Origin: Phycisphaerales bacterium | GTDB lineage: Bacteria; Planctomycetota; Phycisphaerae; Phycisphaerales; UBA1924 | Direction of reading: 5' to 3' | Length of the DNA: 64,000 nt | Assembly (NCBI GenBank): GCA_019744815.1 | Contig: JAIEUA010000001.1 | Coordinates: forward strand, 310,001 to 374,000 | In this document: positions 1-8,635 of the stretch, in pieces | How the letters are laid out: the number at the start of each line of letters is the position of its first letter | Position numbering within the stretch: position 1 is the first letter of the stretch | The notes under the pieces: generated by a model | Told to the model about the DNA's origin: nothing | Databases searched by the model: none | What the model saw: the letters and a program-made list of their open reading frames with translations, nothing else | Translations under genes and position numbers: made by a program

Positions 1-2
1 GC

Positions 3-1019
3 GTCTTCACCATCACCCTCAACGCCGCCGGCGAGTTCACCGCCAACCCCTTCGCCACCGGCGCCGACCGCTGGGTCGAGCTCGCCGTCAACGGTCAGAC
101 CATCGCGCCGCGCCAGAAACTCACCGTCGCCCCCATGGCCGCGTTCTCCGCCGCTCCCTGGGTCCTCAATGGCACGACACTCTCGTACACCGCTGGCAAG
201 GTCGGCATCGGCACAACCTTTGCCGACCGACCGCTCACCCTCAACGAAACAAGCCTCTTCGCCGGCACCGGACGAGTCTCCCAACTGCTGAGCCTCCAAA
301 CCGATCAATCCACCCGCTGGCACCTCAATCTGCTCTCACCCGACGGCGCAACCAGCACGAACTTCGGCCTCAACTTCGTCGAATCCGGCGTCGCCGACTT
401 CCGCCTCTTCCTCGCCAAGGGCGGCAACATCGGCATCGGCACCTCCACCCCCTCCGGCCGCCTGGAGATCGCCTCCGTGAACGACGCCCTGGTGATCCGC
501 CCGCCCATCATGAACGCCGGACAGGTCGCACGCATCGCCTTCAAGGACCCCGACGGCGGCACGCCCACCACCTTCCTCGCGTTCCGAGACGCGGGCTACG
601 GCAACCTCGGTCTCATCGACAGCGTCAGCGCCGCACGCCTGGGCGTCAACACCGTCAGCCCCAGCCAGGCCCTCGACGTCCGCGGCGAGATCGCCTTCGG
701 CTCGTCCGGCCAGTTTTCCCCATTGGCCTCCGGCTCCGGCAACACCCGGATGGTCTTCGCCGTCGTGAACTCCGCGGACGGATCGCTGTACAGTGGCTCC
801 GGGCTGACCGTCCAGAAACTCGGTGTGGGCATCTATCGAGTCACCTTCTCACCAGCCTTCGCCAGCTACCCGGCGGTCGTCGTGACGCCGATCGCGAGCG
901 GCGCGGTGCACAGCGCCACCGACGTGCTCGGCTTCGGCGCCGTCGATGTCGGCATGTTCAACACCGCTGGCGCTCGCACCGACCTGTCGTTTTCGATCAT
1001 CGCGATCGGCCCGCGGTAA
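3..1019 (+). CDS. Fibre-like surface protein, 5' end outside window
   Basis: The frame is open from base 3, so the true start lies upstream; the ATG at 135 is internal to a conserved-looking block (TIAPRQKLTVAPMAAFS). The visible 338 residues hold repeated units of the type GNIGIGTSTPSGRLEI and LGVNTVSPSQALDVRGEIAFG, which resemble repeats in phage tail fibres and adhesins, followed by a beta-rich C-terminal domain. From memory, the PRQxLxxAP block precedes such repeats in many planctomycetal secreted proteins. A structural or adhesive role at the cell surface is inferred. There is no dockerin-like or PEP-CTERM tail. The stop TAA is at 1017. Confidence 0.7.
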   Translation, partial: VFTITLNAAGEFTANPFATGADRWVELAVNGQTIAPRQKLTVAPMAAFSAAPWVLNGTTLSYTAGKVGIGTTFADRPLTLNETSLFAGTGRVSQLLSLQTDQSTRWHLNLLSPDGATSTNFGLNFVESGVADFRLFLAKGGNIGIGTSTPSGRLEIASVNDALVIRPPIMNAGQVARIAFKDPDGGTPTTFLAFRDAGYGNLGLIDSVSAARLGVNTVSPSQALDVRGEIAFGSSGQFSPLASGSGNTRMVFAVVNSADGSLYSGSGLTVQKLGVGIYRVTFSPAFASYPAVVVTPIASGAVHSATDVLGFGAVDVGMFNTAGARTDLSFSIIAIGPR

Positions 1020-1121
1020 CCAGCCGCCACGCGTCCGCCGGGTCCCCATCGGCGCATTCTCCGCCCGAACAATCCTTCTCCCCTTCGGCGTATCCTCCCC
1101 CTCTGCCTTCGGAGGATCTGG

Positions 1122-2507
1122 ATGCGTCTGACCATGGTCGGAACCGGGTACGTCGGCCTCGTCACCGGGGTCTGTTTCGCCAACACCGGCAACCACGTCA
1201 CATGTCTCGACATCGACGAGAAGAAGATCGCCGCGCTCAAGGCCGGCAAGTGCCCCATCTACGAGCCCGGCCTCGAAGAGCTGCTTGAGCGCAACATCAA
1301 GGCCGGCCGCCTCACCTTCACCACCGACGCCGCCTCCGCCTACGCCGACGCCGACATGGTCTTCATCTGCGTCGGCACCCCCAGCGACGACCGAGGCCAC
1401 ACCGATCTCAAGTACGTCCTGGGCGCCGCCGACGACATCGCCAAGGCGATCCGAAGAGACGAAGAGACGAAGAGACAAAGAGACGGAGTGGGGAATGGCC
1501 TCACCGTCGTTGTGAAGTCCACCGTCCCCGTCGGCACCACCCTCGCCGTCCGCGATCGCATCAAGAGCGCCCTGGCCGCGGCCGGTTCGAAGGCGACGTT
1601 CCACGTCGCCAACAACCCCGAGTTCCTGAAAGAAGGGGACGCCGTCAACGACTTCAACAAGCCCGACCGCGTCGTCGTCGGCGTCGAAGACGAAGCCACC
1701 GGCGAGCAGTTCCGCCGCCTCTACGACCCCTTCGTCCGCAACGGCCACCCGATCTATCTCATGGACATCCTCTCCAGCGAGATGGTCAAGTACGCCAGCA
1801 ACAACTTCCTCGCCACCAAGATCTCGTTCATCAACGAGATGGCCAATCTCTGCGAGGCCTACGGCGCCGACATCGCCAAGGTCCGCGAGGGCATGTGCGC
1901 CGACAAGCGCATCGGCACCCAGTTCCTCTACCCCGGCCTGGGCTACGGCGGATCCTGCTTCCCCAAGGACACCCTCGCCTGCATCATGATGGGCGAAAAA
2001 GCCGGCGTCCCCATCGGCCTCTCCCGCGCGGTCCACGAGACCAACCAGCGCCAGCGCGAGCGCTTCTTCGACAAGATCCAGGCCCACTTCAAGTCCAGCG
2101 GCGGGCTCGCCGGCAAGACCATCGCCTTCTGGGGCCTCGCCTTCAAGCCCCGCACCGACGACGTGCGTGAGGCCCCCGCGCTCACGCTGATCCGGCGGGC
2201 GTTGGGATTTGGGGCGACGTGCCGCGCGTTCGACCCGGTCGCGATCGACACGGCCCGTGCCGAGCTGGGCACGCAGCCGATGCTCACGCTCGCGACCGAT
2301 ATGTACGACGCCGTGAAGGGCGCCGACGCCCTGGTGGTCTGCACTGACTGGGACGACTTCAAGAGCCCGGACTTCGAGCAGCTCCGCAAACTGCTGAAAT
2401 CGCCGGTGATCTTCGACGGACGCAATCTGTATCGAACGGCCGACCTGCGTCGGCTCGGATTCCAGTACATCAGTGTCGGCCGCCAGCCGATCAAGCCCAA
2501 CGCGTGA
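1122..2507 (+). CDS. ugd: UDP-glucose 6-dehydrogenase
   Basis: Oxidises UDP-glucose to UDP-glucuronate with two NAD+, feeding exopolysaccharide synthesis in the cytoplasm. The N-terminal Rossmann motif GTGYVG is at residues 7-12. The catalytic cysteine sits in GYGGSCFPKDT (Cys279) and the central helix has the usual ASNNFLATKISFINE. The length of 461 residues is somewhat above the usual 430-450 because of a charged stretch at about residues 112-125 (RRDEETKRQRDGVGN), encoded by a GAAGAGAC-type repeat. The start is supported by GGAGG about 6 bases upstream. The stop overlaps the GTG start of the following glycosyltransferase by 4 bases, so the two are translationally coupled. Confidence 0.96.
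   Translation: MRLTMVGTGYVGLVTGVCFANTGNHVTCLDIDEKKIAALKAGKCPIYEPGLEELLERNIKAGRLTFTTDAASAYADADMVFICVGTPSDDRGHTDLKYVLGAADDIAKAIRRDEETKRQRDGVGNGLTVVVKSTVPVGTTLAVRDRIKSALAAAGSKATFHVANNPEFLKEGDAVNDFNKPDRVVVGVEDEATGEQFRRLYDPFVRNGHPIYLMDILSSEMVKYASNNFLATKISFINEMANLCEAYGADIAKVREGMCADKRIGTQFLYPGLGYGGSCFPKDTLACIMMGEKAGVPIGLSRAVHETNQRQRERFFDKIQAHFKSSGGLAGKTIAFWGLAFKPRTDDVREAPALTLIRRALGFGATCRAFDPVAIDTARAELGTQPMLTLATDMYDAVKGADALVVCTDWDDFKSPDFEQLRKLLKSPVIFDGRNLYRTADLRRLGFQYISVGRQPIKPNA
1456..1491. repeat. GAAGAGAC low-complexity repeat inside ugd
   Basis: Tandem GAAGAGAC/AAGAGACA units run in frame through ugd and encode RRDEETKRQRDGVGN, between the AADDIAKAI helix and the GLTVVVKSTVPVGT strand. Canonical Ugd proteins join these two elements directly, so this looks like a half element inserted into a surface loop. 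Confidence 0.7.
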
Positions 2508-3709
2508 GCACCGCCGCCGCCATCTCCGTGGACCGAGAACCCTCGGCGGCCCTCGCCCCCGCGGAGACCATCCGCCTCGCCATCTTCCAGCCCGCGCTGC
2601 CCAAGTACCGCCTGCCGGTCTTCCAGGAACTCAACCGCCGCCCCGGTATCCAGTTCAAGCTCTTCTATTCCGCCGACGAACCGGTGCAGAACGTCGAACC
2701 CTCGGGCTTCGACGCCGAGCCGATCTCGTCCCGCGTTCTGCTCGCCAACCCGCGATTGATGTGGCGCCAGAAGCAACTCGCGATCGCCAGCAGCCCCGAC
2801 TTCGACGTCATGATGGCGGGCTGGAACACCCGCTACATGAGCCTGATCGCGGCGGTTCGCATCGCCAACCGCCGCGGCATGCCCACCGTCCTCTGGGGCC
2901 ACGGCTACTCCAAGAAAGAGAACCGCGCCAAACGCAACTTCCGCGACTGGGTCGGCAATCAGGCAACCGCCGTGCTCTTCTACGGCAGCCGCGCCCGCAA
3001 CGACTTTGTCCGGCGCCACAACTGCGAGCAGCGCGCCTTCGTGGCGCCGAACTCGCTCGACCAAGCCGAGGCGATCGCCATCCGCGCCCAATGGCTCGCC
3101 GACCCGGCCCGCCTCGCCTCCTTTCAACGCGACAAAGGCCTCGCCCAGGGTCCAACCCTGTTCTTTGTTTCCCGCCTCATCGCCGAGAACCGCACCGACA
3201 TGCTCCTCGACGCGGCCTCCAAACTGCTCGGCGACTTCCCCACCCTCCGGGTGGTCATCGTGGGCGACGGCCCGGTCCGCCAAGCCCTCGAGCAACAGGC
3301 CGCGAAACTGGGCATCACCGCCCACGTCACGTTCACCGGCGCGATCTACAACGAGGACGAACTCGCCCCGTACTTCCTGTCCAGCGACCTCTTCGTCTAT
3401 CCCCGCAACATCGGCCTGAGCCTCCAGCACGCGATGGGCTACGGCTTGCCCGTGGTCACCACCGACGATCAAGACTCCTGGGCCCCTGAGGTCGAGGCGC
3501 TCAAACCCTGGATGAACGGCATGTTCTACCGCGACGGCTCGGTCGAGGATCTCACCGAAGTGGTGCGCCTGATCCTCAGCGACAAGGAACGCCTGGTCGC
3601 GATGAAGCAACAGGCCCTCAAAACCGCCACGCAGGACTACAGCGTTCACAAAATGGTCGACGGCATGGAAGCCGCCATCCGCTACGCCTACGCCCAGCGC
3701 CGCCGCTGA
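2504..3709 (+). CDS. Glycosyltransferase, GT-B fold (family 4-like)
   Basis: Probable sugar transferase acting on lipid-linked or surface polysaccharide precursors at the inner face of the membrane. The C-terminal nucleotide-sugar domain starts near residue 220 with FVSRLIAENRTDMLLDA, followed by LRVVIVGDGPVRQ and the motif HAMGYGLPVVTTDD. The GTG start overlaps the ugd stop (GTGA), which points to one operon with ugd. The acceptor and sugar cannot be read from sequence, but the Ugd neighbour suggests uronate-containing polymer. Confidence 0.85.
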   Translation: MSTAAAISVDREPSAALAPAETIRLAIFQPALPKYRLPVFQELNRRPGIQFKLFYSADEPVQNVEPSGFDAEPISSRVLLANPRLMWRQKQLAIASSPDFDVMMAGWNTRYMSLIAAVRIANRRGMPTVLWGHGYSKKENRAKRNFRDWVGNQATAVLFYGSRARNDFVRRHNCEQRAFVAPNSLDQAEAIAIRAQWLADPARLASFQRDKGLAQGPTLFFVSRLIAENRTDMLLDAASKLLGDFPTLRVVIVGDGPVRQALEQQAAKLGITAHVTFTGAIYNEDELAPYFLSSDLFVYPRNIGLSLQHAMGYGLPVVTTDDQDSWAPEVEALKPWMNGMFYRDGSVEDLTEVVRLILSDKERLVAMKQQALKTATQDYSVHKMVDGMEAAIRYAYAQRRR

Positions 3710-3762
3710 ATACTCCCGCCCTGCTTTCCTCCTCCCCTGCCCCACTGCTCCCCTTCCCCTCC

Positions 3763-5019
3763 ATGCACGTCGTCATCTACGAGCCCTGCCCCCGCGGCCA
3801 CCGCTACACCTACGTCAAGCGCATCGTCTCCGCGATGCACGGGCTTCCGATCAAGCTCACGCTCGCCACCACGCCCAACCCACAGAGCCACGAAACCTGG
3901 CAGCACCAGCTCGAGCCGCTGAAAAGTTCATTCACGCTCGCCGACAACTACAAGGAAGAAGACCCAACCGGCAAGTTCTCGTTCGCGTGGAACACCGCCG
4001 CGGGCTTCGCCCGCGCGTGCCGAGAGCTCCAGCCCGATCACGTCATCATCCCCTCCGGCGACGGCGTGGTCGAGCTGATCGGCGCCCGCAAGCTCCTGCT
4101 GCAGCCCTCGCGCCCCGCATCGGTCGAGACCGAGGCGATGTTCATGGGCGTGTCGTGGGTCTACATCAACCGCGGCACCTTCCGCCGCTGGGCCAAACGC
4201 CGCGCCTGGGCCTTCGCCCTCGGCGCCAGCGGCACCCGCACCTTCCACTTCATCGACCCGCTGGTGGTCCGCTCGATCAAGGCCCTCACCCCCGGCATCG
4301 CCGAGCGCACCGTGCTCGCGCCCGATCCGGTCGAGGCGCTGCCCGACGTCTCACGCGTGGACGCCCGTCGACGCCTGAAGCTCGACGAGTCCGGCCGCCT
4401 GATCTCATGCGTCGGCCGCATGGACGAGCGCAAGGGCATCGACCTGCTCATCAAAGCGTTCATGAAGGCGAACCTTGGGAACACCGATCGCCTGCTGCTC
4501 ATGGGCACGTTCATGCCGGAGATCAAGGAGATCCTCGCCGGCGAGGCCAAGCTGCTGGTCGACAGCGGCCGCATCATCGTCGTCGACGGCTACGTCAGCG
4601 ACGAACAACTCGCGCTCGCGATCGCCGCCGCCGATCTCGTCGCTGTCACCTACCGCCGCCACCTCGGATCGGCCAGCATCCTCATCCGCGCCGCGGCCCA
4701 GAAGCGCCCCGTCATCACCTCCGACCGCGGCTTCCTGGGCGAGACCTGCGCCCGCTTCGCGCTCGGCACCGCCTGCCACATCCGCGACATCGACACCCTC
4801 GCCGCCGCGCTGCGCACCGCGCTCGAGGGCGCCGAGTCTTTCACGCCCTCGCCCGCGGCCGACCGCTTCGTCGAGTTCCACTCCGTCGCCAACGCCCAGC
4901 TTTTCTGGGCGCGGCGCGTCCGCGAACGCCTCGGGCTCGCCTCCCCCACCGCTCTCCGCACCTGGGATTCCGTGCTCGAAACCGCCCATCCGCTTCCCAA
5001 CGGCGAACCCCGTCCGTAG
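3763..5019 (+). CDS. Glycosyltransferase, GT-B fold
   Basis: Second glycosyltransferase of the cluster, 418 residues, 53 bases downstream of the previous one. The C-terminal donor domain begins near residue 216 (CVGRMDERKGIDLLIKAF), with LLLMGTF and a serine-rich SASILIRAAAQKRPVITSDRG in place of the usual ExxxxGxPV loop. The N-terminal part (MHVVIYEPCPRGHRYTYV) resembles families that act on surface sugars. The 53-base gap is pyrimidine-rich low complexity without an obvious ribosome-binding site; the ATG at 3763 is the only good start. Sugar and acceptor are unknown. Confidence 0.75.
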   Translation: MHVVIYEPCPRGHRYTYVKRIVSAMHGLPIKLTLATTPNPQSHETWQHQLEPLKSSFTLADNYKEEDPTGKFSFAWNTAAGFARACRELQPDHVIIPSGDGVVELIGARKLLLQPSRPASVETEAMFMGVSWVYINRGTFRRWAKRRAWAFALGASGTRTFHFIDPLVVRSIKALTPGIAERTVLAPDPVEALPDVSRVDARRRLKLDESGRLISCVGRMDERKGIDLLIKAFMKANLGNTDRLLLMGTFMPEIKEILAGEAKLLVDSGRIIVVDGYVSDEQLALAIAAADLVAVTYRRHLGSASILIRAAAQKRPVITSDRGFLGETCARFALGTACHIRDIDTLAAALRTALEGAESFTPSPAADRFVEFHSVANAQLFWARRVRERLGLASPTALRTWDSVLETAHPLPNGEPRP

Positions 5020-5031
5020 CGCGTCAACCGC

Positions 5032-5829
5032 TCACGGACAGATCAGCTCGTTGTAGCTCGCGGCGAAGATCACAAAGTCGACGTCGTCCACCACGCTGTC
5101 GCTGTTGAGATCGGCGTCGCAGAACGACGGCGGAGCCGCGCAGATCAGATCGTTGTACGCGCCGGCGAAGATCGTGAAATCGCTGTCGTCCACGAAGCCG
5201 TCGAAGTTCAGGTCGCCCGCGCACGGCGTGATCGTGGTGAGCGTCACATTGAGCGTGTACGAGCCCTCCAGCACCACCGTGCCGCCGTTGCACGCGCTGG
5301 TCAGATCGCTCGCCAGCGCGAGCACGGTGTACGTTCGATTCGGGCGCAGCACCCTGGTCGTCGCGATCGGCAGCGCCGTGGTGTCAGGCGACTCCACCAG
5401 CGCGATCGTGCCGTCGGCGTTGCTGCCGAGGCGGAACTGCGCCCCGGTCACGCTGCCGGTGGCCTGGAACCGCACGTTCGTCGGCACGGTGAACAGCACG
5501 CGGAAGTCCGACGTCGACTGCGACAAGACGCAGTTGCTCGGCCCGGCGTTGCTCTCGGCACGAACCAAGCCCGTGGCGCTCATGGCCGACGTGGAGACGC
5601 TCGAGGTCTGCTGCGCGCGAGCAACGCCGTTGCCCCCGCCGCTGGGAACGTTGCGATTCAGATCGCGGTTGAACGCGGCAAAGGCCGGCGTCGGAAACGC
5701 AAACTGCACCTGGCCCGCGGCCTCGACCGTGACGGCACGCTGGTCGCTGACCAGCGTGACCTGGGCCGAAGCCAACGACGCCACGAAACCGCCACAGACA
5801 ACGCCGGTCAGACGCGCGAAGGTACGCAT
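5032..5829 (-). CDS. Secreted protein with dockerin-like tail
   Basis: A 265-residue exported protein of unknown function. The signal peptide is MRTFARLTGVVCGGFVASLASA at the chosen start, which has a purine-rich site (GGGAGA) upstream; the frame could extend 29 codons further but without a site. From residue 203 the tail holds two EF-hand-like units, CAGDLNFDGFVDDSDFTIF and CDADLNSDSVVDDVDFVIF, each followed by AYNELICP-type endings. Such doubled units are common at the C-termini of Phycisphaerae secreted proteins and may serve sorting or calcium binding (inference). It converges on the preceding glycosyltransferase with 12 bases between stops. Confidence 0.8.
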   Translation of the reverse strand: MRTFARLTGVVCGGFVASLASAQVTLVSDQRAVTVEAAGQVQFAFPTPAFAAFNRDLNRNVPSGGGNGVARAQQTSSVSTSAMSATGLVRAESNAGPSNCVLSQSTSDFRVLFTVPTNVRFQATGSVTGAQFRLGSNADGTIALVESPDTTALPIATTRVLRPNRTYTVLALASDLTSACNGGTVVLEGSYTLNVTLTTITPCAGDLNFDGFVDDSDFTIFAGAYNDLICAAPPSFCDADLNSDSVVDDVDFVIFAASYNELICP

Positions 5830-5843
5830 GTTGATCTCTCCCG

Positions 5844-5861
5844 CCGCGGCGATCGCCGCGG
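5844..5861. repeat. Perfect GC-rich palindrome in leader of secreted-protein gene
   Basis: CCGCGGCGATCGCCGCGG is an 18-base perfect palindrome, 15 bases upstream of the start codon of the minus-strand secreted-protein gene. Similar CCGCGGCGA hairpins occur near 15985 and 16803, again next to secreted-protein genes, so it may be a leader hairpin. Confidence 0.5.
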
Positions 5862-5949
5862 ACACCAGCCTACCGCGCCGCGGCGACGTTCTCAATACGA
5901 ACAACCAACTCTTCACGCGGCAGCCCCCCCACTGCTATTCTGCCCTCCC

Positions 5950-7041
5950 ATGCCCCTGCCCCTGAGCATCCGCCACGTCGTGAAGGAGTTCCCCTCGATC
6001 GCCGGCCGCGGCACCACCCGCGCCGTCGACGACGTCTCCATCGAGATCGCTCCCGGTGAACTCTTCTTCCTGCTCGGCCCCTCCGGCTGCGGCAAGACCA
6101 CCCTGCTGCGCATGATCGCCGGCTTCATCGAGCCCACCTCCGGGGAGATCCGCTTCGGCGACCGCGACGTCACCTTCCTGCCCCCCAACCAGCGCAACAC
6201 CGGCATGGTCTTCCAGAGCTACGCGCTCTGGCCCCACATGACCGTCGAGGCCAACGTCGCCTTCGGCCTCGACGTCCGCAAGACCCCCGCCGCGGAAGCC
6301 GCCAAGAGAGTCGAAGCGGCACTCTCCGCCGTGCGGATGGACCAGTACTCCAAACGTAAACCAAACCAACTTTCTGGCGGCCAACAGCAACGAATCGCCC
6401 TCGCCCGGGCCCTCGTCATCCGCCCCGAAGTGCTGTTGCTCGACGAACCGCTCTCCAACCTCGACGCCAAGCTCCGACTCGAGCTCCGATCCGAGATCCG
6501 CCGCATCTGCAAGGAATCCGAGATCACGACCGTGTACGTCACGCACGATCAGAAAGAAGCGCTGTCGATGGCCGACCGCGTCGCGATCATGCGCGCGGGC
6601 CGGCTGGAGCAATTGGGCTCCCCCATCGAGCTCTACCAGCGCCCTCGGAATCGATTCGTCGCGGAGTTCCTCGGAGAAACAAACATCCTCAACGGCACCC
6701 TCCGCGCCCTGCACGGCTCGATGGCCGACGTCGAGACCGGCGCCGGGATGCTGCGGGGCGTCCTCATCGAGCCCAAGCTCGGGCTGAATCAACCCTGCCT
6801 GGTCTGCCTGCGTCCCGAGCATGTGGCCTTCGGATCAGCAGGCAATCTGCACGCGACGGTGCGCGACTCGATGTTCCTCGGGGAACTTGAGCAGGGTCAC
6901 GTCGCCGTGGGCTCTGAGAACCTGCGCTTCACCCGCGTCGGCGGGGGGGCGAGGGCCGAGGTCGGAACGCGTGTCGATATCGGCATCGATCCCAATAAAG
7001 TAGTTGTGCTGCCGGTGTCTGACGCGTCCTCGCACACTTGA
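5950..7041 (+). CDS. ABC transporter ATP-binding protein (MalK/PotA-like)
   Basis: Energises an import ABC transporter of the sugar, polyamine or iron class on the cytoplasmic side of the membrane. Walker A GPSGCGKTT is at residues 43-51, signature LSGGQ at 141-145, Walker B VLLLDEP at 161-167, D-loop SNLD at 169-172 and the switch histidine at 199. A TOBE-like C-terminal domain follows from about residue 240 (FVAEFLGETNILNG, CLRPEHVAFG). No permease or binding protein lies next to it, so the substrate is open. The parS-like site follows the stop by a few bases. Confidence 0.92.
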   Translation: MPLPLSIRHVVKEFPSIAGRGTTRAVDDVSIEIAPGELFFLLGPSGCGKTTLLRMIAGFIEPTSGEIRFGDRDVTFLPPNQRNTGMVFQSYALWPHMTVEANVAFGLDVRKTPAAEAAKRVEAALSAVRMDQYSKRKPNQLSGGQQQRIALARALVIRPEVLLLDEPLSNLDAKLRLELRSEIRRICKESEITTVYVTHDQKEALSMADRVAIMRAGRLEQLGSPIELYQRPRNRFVAEFLGETNILNGTLRALHGSMADVETGAGMLRGVLIEPKLGLNQPCLVCLRPEHVAFGSAGNLHATVRDSMFLGELEQGHVAVGSENLRFTRVGGGARAEVGTRVDIGIDPNKVVVLPVSDASSHT

Positions 7042-7042
7042 G

Positions 7043-7058
7043 TGTTCCCCGAGGAACA
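7043..7058. promoter_or_regulatory. Candidate parS centromere site
   Basis: TGTTCCCCGAGGAACA lies 59 bases upstream of the parB start. It matches the widespread parS form TGTTCCACGTGGAACA at 14 of 16 positions, and the classical TGTTTCACGTGAAACA at 12 of 16. The flanking bases extend the arms to GTGTTCC/GGAACAC. No T-tract follows, which argues against a terminator for the ABC gene. Confidence 0.65.
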
Positions 7059-7116
7059 CCCCCCACTTGCATCATGATGATCCGTGATGGTACTATCCCG
7101 CCGCACGGAGGTATCC

Positions 7117-8028
7117 ATGACCACGCAGGACGCAGGCGCTCGAAAACTTGGGCGCGGGCTCGCGGCACTTCTTCAGACCCCGGTTGCGGTGACGCCGCCA
7201 ACAGCGCCGATTCCGGCGCCGCCAACGGCGCCAGACGGCGGGATTCGGCACATCGAGATCGATCGGTTTGTGCCAAGCCCGTTTCAGGCTCGCCGCTCGT
7301 TTGATGAGCAGCAGCTTCGGGGCTTGGCGGACTCGATTCGCGTTGCCGGCATCATGCAGCCGGTGGTGGCGCGGCCCGTGGGAGATCGATTTGAGCTGGT
7401 GGCGGGCGAGCGCCGTTGGCGAGCGGCTCGTTTGGCGGAACTCAAGTCTATTCCGACTCTGGTTCGTATTTTGTCAGATGAAGAGGCTGCGGAGTTCGGC
7501 CTCATCGAGAACGTGCAGCGCGAGGACTTGAACGCGATGGACCGGGCGCACGCGCTGCGGACCATGTGCGAGCGGTTCGGGCTCACGCAGGGCCAGGCGG
7601 CGGAAAAGGTGGGGCTCGAGCGGGCGACGGTGGCGAACCTCATTCGGCTTACGGAGCTTGAGCCGGAGATCGCGGAGCTCATTGCGTCGAACGGACTGAC
7701 CTCGGCCCACGGAAAGATGTTGCTCGCGATGGTGGGGGGGCCGCAGCGGATCGAGCTGGCGCGGGAGGCGTCGCGGGATCAGTGGTCGGTGAGGCGCCTG
7801 GAGAGCGCGGTGAAGCGGTTCGGCTCACCGAGATCTCCGGCGCGAGAGGCGATTGCGCCGCCGGCTCGACAAGCGGTGATCGTTGACTTGGAGCGCCGGC
7901 TGTCGCAGCACCTTGGAACAAAGGCGTTCATCGCCACCGATGTTTCAGGCTCGAAAGGTAAGATTACCATCGAGTTTTATGGCATCGATCATTTCGACGG
8001 CTTGCTCGCGAAAATGGGGTTGAAGTAA
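7117..8028 (+). CDS. parB: Chromosome partitioning protein ParB
   Basis: Binds parS, spreads on DNA as a CTP-dependent clamp and works with ParA in origin segregation. The N-terminal ParA-contact segment KLGRGLAALL is followed by the ParB/sulfiredoxin domain with GERRWRAA and ENVQREDLN, a helix-turn-helix (LTQGQAAEKVGLERATVANLIRL split across about 20 residues) and a C-terminal dimerisation part. The ATG at 7117 has GGAGG five bases upstream and gives 303 residues; the earlier in-frame ATG at 7084 lacks a site. ParA, normally the gene upstream, is absent from this window, which is unusual for chromosomal parB. Confidence 0.95.
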   Translation: MTTQDAGARKLGRGLAALLQTPVAVTPPTAPIPAPPTAPDGGIRHIEIDRFVPSPFQARRSFDEQQLRGLADSIRVAGIMQPVVARPVGDRFELVAGERRWRAARLAELKSIPTLVRILSDEEAAEFGLIENVQREDLNAMDRAHALRTMCERFGLTQGQAAEKVGLERATVANLIRLTELEPEIAELIASNGLTSAHGKMLLAMVGGPQRIELAREASRDQWSVRRLESAVKRFGSPRSPAREAIAPPARQAVIVDLERRLSQHLGTKAFIATDVSGSKGKITIEFYGIDHFDGLLAKMGLK

Positions 8029-8069
8029 GTTTCATTTCGAGTTCACGTTTGTGTAACGTTCGGACGGAC

Positions 8070-8085
8070 CGAATCCGTGGATTCG
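8070..8085. promoter_or_regulatory. Inverted repeat, possible operator
   Basis: CGAATCC-GT-GGATTCG is a perfect 7-base inverted repeat in the gap between parB and the winged-helix gene. Its position, 84 bases before the next start, would suit an operator. No protein is assigned. Confidence 0.3.
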
Positions 8086-8168
8086 TTGTTGCTTGGTGCA
8101 CTGTCCAGTCCTAGTGTTCGCGACTGGTTTTGGGCGTGGGTTGTTGTAACCTCTACAAGGAAACGCCC

Positions 8169-8564
8169 ATGGCCCGCAAGTCTCGCTCGAATTCGGATGG
8201 ATTGACCACGCTCTCCACCGCCGCGCTTCAGGCGGAAATCCGGCGTCGCTCGAAGCAGAGCGGTGCGCTGCAGCGGAAGTACGAGCGCCTCACCAATCAG
8301 CTTGCGGAGCTGCGGAAGCAGATTGCTGCTCAGGGCGGCGCGATCCCCGGCGGCGGTCGGGCCAGCAACGCGGTCAGCCTGGTCGATGCCCTTGCGAAGG
8401 TGCTCGATGGCAAGACCCTCGGCGTGACCGAGGCCGCCGACGCGGTGCTCGCTTCTGGTTACATCACAACCTCGCCGAACTTCCGGACGATCGTGAACCA
8501 GACGTTCATCAAGAACCGCAGCCGGTTCAAGAAGGTTGCTCGCGGTCGTTACACCGCGGCGTAA
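8169..8564 (+). CDS. Basic winged-helix protein, putative DNA-binding
   Basis: A 131-residue basic protein. Residues 15-50 are a predicted charged helix or coiled coil (AALQAEIRRRSKQSGALQRK and following). Residues 65-131 look like a winged helix (SLVDALAKVLDGKTLGVTEA, GYITTSPNFRTIVNQTF, ending RFKKVARGRYTAA). Domains of this pattern are frequent in planctomycetes; a nucleoid or regulatory role is inferred. AAGGA at 8157-8161 supports the ATG at 8169 over the upstream in-frame GTG. A strong terminator follows the stop. Confidence 0.75.
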   Translation: MARKSRSNSDGLTTLSTAALQAEIRRRSKQSGALQRKYERLTNQLAELRKQIAAQGGAIPGGGRASNAVSLVDALAKVLDGKTLGVTEAADAVLASGYITTSPNFRTIVNQTFIKNRSRFKKVARGRYTAA

Positions 8565-8584
8565 TCGGATGCCATCATTCAACG

Positions 8585-8613
8585 AAAAAGCCCGGCACGC
8601 GCCGGGCTTTTTT
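8585..8613 (+). terminator. Rho-independent terminator
   Basis: GCCCGGC-ACGC-GCCGGGC with flanking A5 and T6 forms a 12-base-pair stem with a U-tract, 20 bases after the winged-helix gene. The A-tract makes it bidirectional, so it can also end the minus-strand lipoprotein gene that stops at 8636. Confidence 0.9.
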
Positions 8614-8635
8614 CTGTTTGATTCAGGAGCTTGGA

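Noticed and set aside
849..2087. Long minus-strand open frame over the fibre-like and ugd genes
   Set aside because: It is the antisense of a strongly G/C-ending gene, has a composition of Asp, Gly, Val, Glu typical of such shadows, and no domain.
7042..7059. Palindrome as a terminator of the ABC-transporter gene
   Set aside because: It is not followed by a T-tract and fits parS better in sequence and place.
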